NCBI GenBank assembly: GCA_937893205.1
Contig: CALBJU010000013.1
Span: forward strand, 1 to 5,580
Direction: 5' to 3'
DNA length: 5,580 nt
From: an uncultured Bacteroidota bacterium
GTDB taxonomy: Bacteria; Bacteroidota; Rhodothermia; Rhodothermales; UBA10348
Part shown: piece after piece, positions 1-4,532 of the stretch
Position numbering within the stretch: the stretch's first letter is position 1
How the letters are laid out: each line of letters starts with the position of its first letter
Notes under the pieces: model-generated
Database searches by the model: none
Seen by the model: only the letters and a program-made list of their open reading frames with translations
Told to the model about the DNA's origin: nothing
Translations under genes and position numbers: made by a program

Positions 1-2
1 TT

Positions 3-40
3 AAAAAGTCAGGGCGGGCCGGCAGAGCCGGCCCGCCCTG
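3..40 (-). terminator. Intrinsic (Rho-independent) terminator for the minus-strand block
   Basis: A perfect 14-bp G+C-rich inverted repeat (10-23 with 27-40, three-base loop AGA/TCT) is followed in the minus-strand direction by ACTTTTTAA (9-1). On the plus strand it is followed by GTGTACGG with no T run, so it acts on minus-strand transcripts. It lies about 100 bases after the stop of the double-propeller gene and is the only convincing terminator seen in the window. Confidence 0.93.
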
Positions 41-44
41 TGTA

Positions 45-64
45 CGGCGTCACATCGTGCGCCG
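45..64 (-). repeat. Small hairpin just ahead of the terminator
   Basis: CGGCG (45-49) pairs with CGCCG (60-64), and CAC (51-53) pairs with GTG (57-59), giving an 8-bp stem with one bulged base (50) and a three-base loop. In the minus-strand RNA it comes four bases before the main terminator stem. It has no T run of its own, so it is not a terminator alone; it could protect the 3' end or help pausing. It may also be chance in a G+C-rich stretch. Confidence 0.5.
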
Positions 65-143
65 CACCAATACGAGCAACAGTATCGCTTTTTTCGGGCT
101 CAAATCCAATGAACGATGTTCACCGGGGAGAAACCCTCAAGTT

Positions 144-2480
144 CTAGAGATCAACCTGCTTCTTCTTGAGCAAGAACAGACCCGACTCGATACCCGTCAC
201 GAGAAGCGTTCCGCTTTCGAAGTAGGGGTAGTTACTCCACGTACCATTGAAGCCCGCTTCGTTGTCGCCCACTGGATTGACATCGAAGTAGCCTACTTCA
301 ACTGGATTTTCAGGGTCTGAAATATCCAGAATCCGGAGACCTGAGCTATAGTTCGACTGGTACATATAGTTGCCACGAACGTACAGGTTGTGGTCTGACG
401 AAGCCGTCTGGCCCTGAAATTCCTGCACGAGGACAGGATCATCAAGATCGCGAACATCAAAGATGAGCGTGCGCGTGAGGCTCTGCTCGCCACTGATTTC
501 GTCGAGTTCGTCGTTGACGTAGAAATATTCGTGATCGTCCGTGATCCAACCCTGGTGTGTGTAACCAGCATTTGGATACTCAGCCAAAGACAATGCAATC
601 GGATTGTCTTTGTCCGTTACGTCCGAGATCGAAACAGCTGTTTCGTTTCCACCGAAGCAAATCTCTTTGCCACTGTGCTCGGTATCAGGACCGGCATAGA
701 TAAAGCACTGAGCGTCGTGCGAGTAGCCAGTACCCGAACGGCCCGTTCCTTCGTGGCCAAAGCAGCCCCTGAAGATTGGCTCAGTTGGATTGTTGATATC
801 GATCATGTGAAGACCGCCACCGCAGGTTTCCCCACCACTGTTGACGCCAACAGCGTAGGCGAAGCCAGACGCTTCGTTGATCACAATGTTGTGAGCCGAT
901 CCGAAGTCGCCATAGTGTGCCGTTGCTTCAAATGTTTGTGCTTCACCCACATCGCGCAGCTGGGTGAGATCAAATATCTGCATACCGTGCTGTCCTGAAC
1001 CATCGGCAACGATGAACGCATGGTTGTTGAAGACCTTGATGTCTCTCCATGCAGCAGCATTCGCGCCTTCGGTCATCGGTAGGTCACCGAGATAGCGAGG
1101 ATTTTCGGCGTTGGTAACGTCGATGAATGCGGTACCATTGGTACGGCCGGCGAGGGCATATTCACGTCCTGTTTCAGGATCGGTCCATCCCCAGACATCG
1201 TTCATGCGAATTCCTTTGCTACCACCAAGATCGCCAAGCGAGACGAACGAGAGAAGGTCAACATCTGAACAATCCCATCTGTTGGCAGCTCCTTCGTCGC
1301 AGTCGACCTGACCGCCGGCAATCGAATCGTACAGATCAACAAATTCAGTTTCGACCATGCCGGTCACGTGCCAGCCATGACCTTCTTCCATTTCAAGAAT
1401 GGTCGCCTGATCCGTTCCGCCCTGTCCCACCACCGCAACATTTCCGTTTATGGAAAACGCTGTGGCTGACGTCACATCACCATGAGCGAGCATTGCAGAT
1501 GACACGAATCCGTCGTCTCCGCCGGTATATTCGAATATTCCACTCTGGCTGGCCATCCAGACGTCGTCACCGACGATCATGACCTGGCTGCCTGAGTTCG
1601 GGCTCGTTGGAGAGAATGGAAGAACCAGTCCCCTGAAACCCCAGGCACCACCATTATTTGCGAATAGAACAGCTCCACCAATCATGCCACCGAGACCGGT
1701 AGCGCCGATGACAGCGAAGTCTTCGTTCATATCGAGAGAAGATCCAAATCTAGCTTCGTCGAGAAGACCAGGGAAGCTAGCGAGTTCGTTGCCTTCTCCC
1801 CAGCTGTCAGCATCGGCGTCGTAACTATACGCGAATACGCCGCCAGCAGGAGGAGCCTCTTCCGTCTCACCATTCGAAGGTGCTGCGACGAGAATGTTGT
1901 TTCCGGCAATTGCTACGGATAGTCCAAAGTAGCCGCCGTCTCCTTCCGCTGTGTTCTGGAACGTGCTGTGAAGCATCCAATCGCCACTCGCGCGGCTGAA
2001 AACGTAAGCGGCTCCTTTGCCACCGTTGGTGCCAGCAGCACCAATCACGGCGAAATCACCGGAGATGCCAATGGAACGACCGAATGAGTCGCCTTCCATC
2101 AGGGAATCAGGAAGCAGTGAACCTGTTTCCATCCAGTTTCCATCCTCGTCTTTCTCAAAGACGTAGACAGCACCGGTCGAGTTATCAACCAGCGTAGCAC
2201 CGACTAGGAGAACGTCTCCGTCGGTAGCCAACGCACGGCCGAAACGATCGTCCTGACCGTCGTTGTCCGAGCGGACGAGTCGGGCAGCCTCTGCCCATTC
2301 GCCATCGTCGTTCTTGCGGTATACATATACCGATGAGTTTGTAGCGTTTTGTCCAGACTGACCGACAATGATGTCGGTTTCAGTCTGAGCGACAGCGCCG
2401 CCAAACTGCTGTGCCTGGGCAACAGTGCCCATAGCAAACAGAATAGTGGCCGCGAATAAAGTCCAGTAAGTCTTCTTCAT
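144..2480 (-). CDS. Secreted double beta-propeller protein: FG-GAP-like repeats plus choice-of-anchor B (LVIVD) domain
   Basis: A 778-residue exported protein. Residues 1-23 form a signal peptide (MKK, hydrophobic stretch, AQA before QQ). The N-terminal half has seven FG-GAP-like repeats starting near residues 26, 80, 133, 185, 245, 298 and 342, each of the form FGxSxAxxGDxxxVGA then a VYVF strand. The C-terminal half (about 394-771) matches the choice-of-anchor B family: NDVWGWTDPETGREYALAG (427-445), then LVIVD-type strands such as AFIDVTNAENP, MIDINNPTEP and ILDISDPENP. It also seems to have seven blades. Four blades carry a histidine at the same place (H530, H588, H642, H697). All six cysteines (394, 404, 553, 573, 592, 608) are in this half. 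It stops at GLFLLKKK with no type IX sorting domain or other anchor. The start at 2480 is chosen for the signal peptide; a TTG at 2510 would only add ten polar residues. Function is unknown; surface or periplasmic binding is likely. It may be transcribed with the operon upstream or from its own leader. Confidence 0.92.
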   Translation of the reverse strand: MKKTYWTLFAATILFAMGTVAQAQQFGGAVAQTETDIIVGQSGQNATNSSVYVYRKNDDGEWAEAARLVRSDNDGQDDRFGRALATDGDVLLVGATLVDNSTGAVYVFEKDEDGNWMETGSLLPDSLMEGDSFGRSIGISGDFAVIGAAGTNGGKGAAYVFSRASGDWMLHSTFQNTAEGDGGYFGLSVAIAGNNILVAAPSNGETEEAPPAGGVFAYSYDADADSWGEGNELASFPGLLDEARFGSSLDMNEDFAVIGATGLGGMIGGAVLFANNGGAWGFRGLVLPFSPTSPNSGSQVMIVGDDVWMASQSGIFEYTGGDDGFVSSAMLAHGDVTSATAFSINGNVAVVGQGGTDQATILEMEEGHGWHVTGMVETEFVDLYDSIAGGQVDCDEGAANRWDCSDVDLLSFVSLGDLGGSKGIRMNDVWGWTDPETGREYALAGRTNGTAFIDVTNAENPRYLGDLPMTEGANAAAWRDIKVFNNHAFIVADGSGQHGMQIFDLTQLRDVGEAQTFEATAHYGDFGSAHNIVINEASGFAYAVGVNSGGETCGGGLHMIDINNPTEPIFRGCFGHEGTGRSGTGYSHDAQCFIYAGPDTEHSGKEICFGGNETAVSISDVTDKDNPIALSLAEYPNAGYTHQGWITDDHEYFYVNDELDEISGEQSLTRTLIFDVRDLDDPVLVQEFQGQTASSDHNLYVRGNYMYQSNYSSGLRILDISDPENPVEVGYFDVNPVGDNEAGFNGTWSNYPYFESGTLLVTGIESGLFLLKKKQVDL

Positions 2481-2676
2481 GGCTTGAGTTGTAGTGAAGA
2501 AAAAAGTCAAATGGGGGGGCTCTGACGAGCCGCGGGATGATAATCCCAGGGGTGACTATCACGGATGCGAGCGCAAAAGGTTACACGCTTTTCACCGCAT
2601 TCACGAGAGCCTGTCCCGTATGAAAGCGAAGTGCTTTGGTTCCCTCTGTGAAAACGTCCGTGACGAACTATTATTG
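2481..2676 (-). other. Intergenic leader of the double-propeller gene
   Basis: This 196-base gap separates the DUF1080 stop from the start of the propeller gene and is the only sizeable gap in the block. No intrinsic terminator follows the DUF1080 gene, so readthrough is possible. No convincing sigma-70 or Bacteroidetes-type (TTTG / TAnnTTTG) promoter pair was found. It holds a run of seven G (2513-2519, C7 in the transcript), a run of six A (2500-2505), and two weak palindromes (2534-2547, GGGAT/ATCCC; 2552-2562, GTGA/TCAC). There is no Shine-Dalgarno before the ATG at 2480. The size fits an independent promoter and a 5' leader, but I cannot locate either. Confidence 0.5.
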
Positions 2677-3540
2677 TCAGGGCTTACAGGCCCGAGGATC
2701 GCTTGCCATGAAGTAGGATTTGAAATTCGATGCTTTTGGATTCATACAGCCCTTCAGGTTGAGCAATTCCACCTTTCTGAACTGAACGGGGTGGCTTTCG
2801 CTCTGCAATGAGATGAATCCGCTGTCCAGCAGCTTTCCATCGATTTTGAACGCGGGGTCGAATGGATCGACGCTCCCGCCCCCGATCTGGGGTTTTTGAT
2901 ACTCGAGAACCACGACTTCCTCCAAACGATGAGAAATCAGTGAATCTCCGAGAACGAGCACCTCGGCGCGCACCCATTGATCCCCATGGTAGGTTTTCGA
3001 CGTCGAACTCACGCAGTGTCTGGTCACGAGTTCTCCACCCATTTCTACATGGGTGCCGGGCGTGCACAGATTCGAAGTCGTCTTCTCATCGATTCCGTTT
3101 CCGCCCAGAAGCTGGACTTCGATCGATATCGGAAAGTTCTGCTCCTTCAGCATCGACTCACCCGGGGGAGAGTGAATCATGATCCCCGAGTTTCGATATG
3201 CCCATCCTGGTCCTCCTTCGATCTGATCTCCGATGAATCGGTATTCGACCGCGATGACATAATGAGAGAACGCCTTCTCATAAAATAGATGACCAAAATT
3301 CTCATCGAACTGATCATACCCATCGTACGAGACGGTGATGGCTCCGTCCTCGACCCGAAACGTCTCGGCGTGATTTACCCCGAACTCGTAACCCTTTATT
3401 TTCGGCGTCCATCCATCGAGCGTCTCGCCGTCGAACAATTGAATCCAGTCGGGAACGTCAGCCCCTGGCGGTAGACGATCGGATGGCGAACAGGACAGTC
3501 CAATGAGACTGCACAGGAATATCAAAAGTAAACGCGTCAT
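2677..3540 (-). CDS. DUF1080 (3-keto-disaccharide hydrolase family) lipoprotein
   Basis: A 287-residue exported protein with a concanavalin-like jelly-roll fold; the family (Pfam DUF1080) includes enzymes that cleave 3-keto-glycosides. A hydrophobic signal (residues 3-16) leads to Cys17 in LIGLSC, probably the lipidated residue, although the lipobox is loose (Gly at -3, Leu at -2). Family signatures are IQLFDGETLDGW (33-44), NSGIMIHS (117-124), ISIEVQLLGG (138-147), and a last strand region GFISLQSESHPVQFRKVELLNL (241-262, split here as GFISLQSESH and PVQFRKVELL). The C-terminal tail GCMNPKASN (264-272) ending in Cys285 is a Bacteroidota-type extension. Beyond Cys17 the mature protein has four cysteines, C159/C176 and C265/C285, possibly two disulfides. 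The start is fixed by the ATGA overlap with the DinB-like gene; AAGGA lies directly before it, too close to be an ideal ribosome site. Being in the same operon as a GMC oxidoreductase favours action on oxidised sugars, but this is inferred. Confidence 0.93.
   Translation of the reverse strand: MTRLLLIFLCSLIGLSCSPSDRLPPGADVPDWIQLFDGETLDGWTPKIKGYEFGVNHAETFRVEDGAITVSYDGYDQFDENFGHLFYEKAFSHYVIAVEYRFIGDQIEGGPGWAYRNSGIMIHSPPGESMLKEQNFPISIEVQLLGGNGIDEKTTSNLCTPGTHVEMGGELVTRHCVSSTSKTYHGDQWVRAEVLVLGDSLISHRLEEVVVLEYQKPQIGGGSVDPFDPAFKIDGKLLDSGFISLQSESHPVQFRKVELLNLKGCMNPKASNFKSYFMASDPRACKP
3537..3540 (-). promoter_or_regulatory. ATGA stop/start overlap, DinB-like to DUF1080 gene
   Basis: The TGA stop of the DinB-like gene overlaps the ATG of the DUF1080 lipoprotein gene. 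The purine run AAGGA ends one base before the ATG, too near for ordinary initiation but possibly helpful for re-initiation by a terminating ribosome. This ties a cytoplasmic protein and an exported lipoprotein into one translational unit. Confidence 0.85.
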
Positions 3541-4076
3541 TTCCTTAACAGGTATCTATCGTTTAGGACATTTATATGGTGCTCGCAGTGGCCGGCCAGA
3601 ATCCAGATGAGCGCCCGAACGGAAATATCGAATCCGCTGGCGTTGCCGGTCATATTCAAGTTTTCTTCCGTAAAACTTGAAGCCAGCGCGAGGTTGGACG
3701 TCCGAAGTCCCCCGAATTCATCGAGCAGACTTCGCCAGGTGCGGCTGGAAAAGTTCGCCGCGGCCGTATACACATTTTGATCCATCCCCGGCAGCGGAGT
3801 CTTGTCACCGCGGGCGATGCACATCATCCGATACGAAAATATTCTCTCCGTGTCGATCAGATGTCCGAACACCTCCCGCAGAGTCCACTTACCCTCCTGA
3901 TACTTGAAGTCTATCTGCTCCTCCTTCAGTTCACGAAGAAGGGTAAGAAGCACCTCGCGTTGCGAGTTCAGGAAGGCGACGACATCTCCGGGAGGCACCG
4001 TCTGAACGTATCCATCGTAGAATTCATTGTATTCGACGGCCTCGGGCCTTTTCGAGCGAAAGTCGGATGGTGTCAT
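3537..4076 (-). CDS. DinB family (DinB_2-like) putative metal-binding protein
   Basis: A 179-residue cytoplasmic four-helix-bundle protein of the DinB/YfiT-like superfamily. These proteins usually bind a divalent metal through three histidines; some are thiol-dependent transferases, while many have no known substrate. The family features are KWTLREVFGHLIDTERIF (residues 63-80) with the first ligand His72, RGDKTPLPGMDQNVY (89-103), and the last helix AGHCEHHINVLNDRYL (161-176) with His163 and His166/167. Length and motif order match full-length members, so it appears intact. No signal peptide or membrane helix is seen. It overlaps both neighbours by four bases (ATGA at 4076-4073 and 3540-3537), the tightest coupling in the window, which suggests it is made in step with the DUF6526 and DUF1080 proteins. 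Despite the name there is no reason to link it to DNA damage. The family call is sure; the biochemical role is open. Confidence 0.93.
   Translation of the reverse strand: MTPSDFRSKRPEAVEYNEFYDGYVQTVPPGDVVAFLNSQREVLLTLLRELKEEQIDFKYQEGKWTLREVFGHLIDTERIFSYRMMCIARGDKTPLPGMDQNVYTAAANFSSRTWRSLLDEFGGLRTSNLALASSFTEENLNMTGNASGFDISVRALIWILAGHCEHHINVLNDRYLLRK
4073..4076 (-). promoter_or_regulatory. ATGA stop/start overlap, DUF6526 to DinB-like gene
   Basis: The TGA stop of the DUF6526 gene shares bases with the ATG of the DinB-like gene (minus-strand ATGA). There is no Shine-Dalgarno in the preceding bases (ATATCGCGC), so start of the downstream gene probably depends on ribosomes ending the upstream one. 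Confidence 0.85.
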
Positions 4077-4504
4077 GCGCGATATGTATCAGCTTTCCAG
4101 TTCTGGATAGCTTTTTTGATGTCGTCCTCACTCATTTCTTCGTCGATGGCACGCTGAGCCAGGGCTTCCCACTCTTCGTCTGACGCGAAGCGTAGCCCGA
4201 TAATCTGACGCATGGTGAGCCTGTCGTCGAGCATCTGCCCATTGCGAGCGAAACGGCGAATATGTTCTTCCGCCCGAATCGCCCTATCCTGAGCCTTGAG
4301 CGCGAATACTCTGCCGAAAATGGCGGCCATCAGAAGGGCGAGATTCGTAGCGGTCAGCAGTGCAGCGGAATATTGAGTCTCTGATCCCCATGATGTTACA
4401 AGGTGGTAGATCGATCCGATCAGGGTCAGAAGAATCAGGGGCGCCAGGACTTTGTGAAATCCGGTTACCCACTTAGCATGATTGTCATAATCCTGGTCTG
4501 TCAT
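4073..4504 (-). CDS. DUF6526 family small membrane protein
   Basis: A 143-residue protein with a short polar N-terminus (MTDQDYDNHAKW), two predicted membrane helices (about residues 18-37 and 46-66), and a charged C-terminal region. The tail carries the family signature: an R-x-R/E-rich linker after the second helix (about 70-85), then RLTMRQIIGLRFASDEE (95-111), and a final amphipathic part MSEDDIKKAIQNWKAD (124-139). From memory this matches DUF6526, a family of unknown function in Bacteroidota, Acidobacteriota and relatives. The start at 4504 is preferred because the family begins with a short x-x-Q-x-Y-x-N-H segment at the first methionine. Upstream in-frame options are an ATG at 4546 and a TTG at 4564, both overlapping the GMC gene. 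No clear Shine-Dalgarno precedes any of them. Its stop overlaps the DinB-like start by ATGA, implying coupled translation. Function is not known; the C-terminal domain is probably cytoplasmic. Confidence 0.85.
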   Translation of the reverse strand: MTDQDYDNHAKWVTGFHKVLAPLILLTLIGSIYHLVTSWGSETQYSAALLTATNLALLMAAIFGRVFALKAQDRAIRAEEHIRRFARNGQMLDDRLTMRQIIGLRFASDEEWEALAQRAIDEEMSEDDIKKAIQNWKADTYRA

Positions 4505-4532
4505 GAGTTTTCTGAGTTGATTATTGGATGTA

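Noticed and set aside
531..998. 155-codon plus-strand open frame
   Set aside because: It lies wholly antisense within the LVIVD half of the propeller gene, whose minus-strand frame has clear family motifs; the antisense product shows no recognisable domain.
1132..1144. GTACC-ATT-GGTAC inverted repeat
   Set aside because: Five-base arms inside coding sequence for a conserved segment (GRTNGTAF); best explained by codon composition.
1127..1582. 151-codon plus-strand open frame rich in Arg, His and Ser
   Set aside because: It is antisense to the propeller gene, with low-complexity basic composition typical of a shadow frame.
2481..2510. Upstream TTG start for the propeller gene
   Set aside because: It would add ten polar residues ahead of a typical signal peptide that begins at the ATG at 2480.
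2480..2512. TTTG / TACAACTC as a Bacteroidetes-type promoter
   Set aside because: Spacing is about 14 bases where about 19-21 is usual, the -7 element matches poorly, and transcription would begin at or inside the start codon.
2534..2562. Two short palindromes (GGGAT-GATA-ATCCC; GTGA-CTA-TCAC) as operator sites
   Set aside because: Arms of four to five bases are expected by chance in this length, and no regulator gene is visible.
2494..2811. Plus-strand frame spanning the 2481-2676 gap
   Set aside because: It runs antisense into the end of the DUF1080 gene, has no ribosome site and no recognisable motif.
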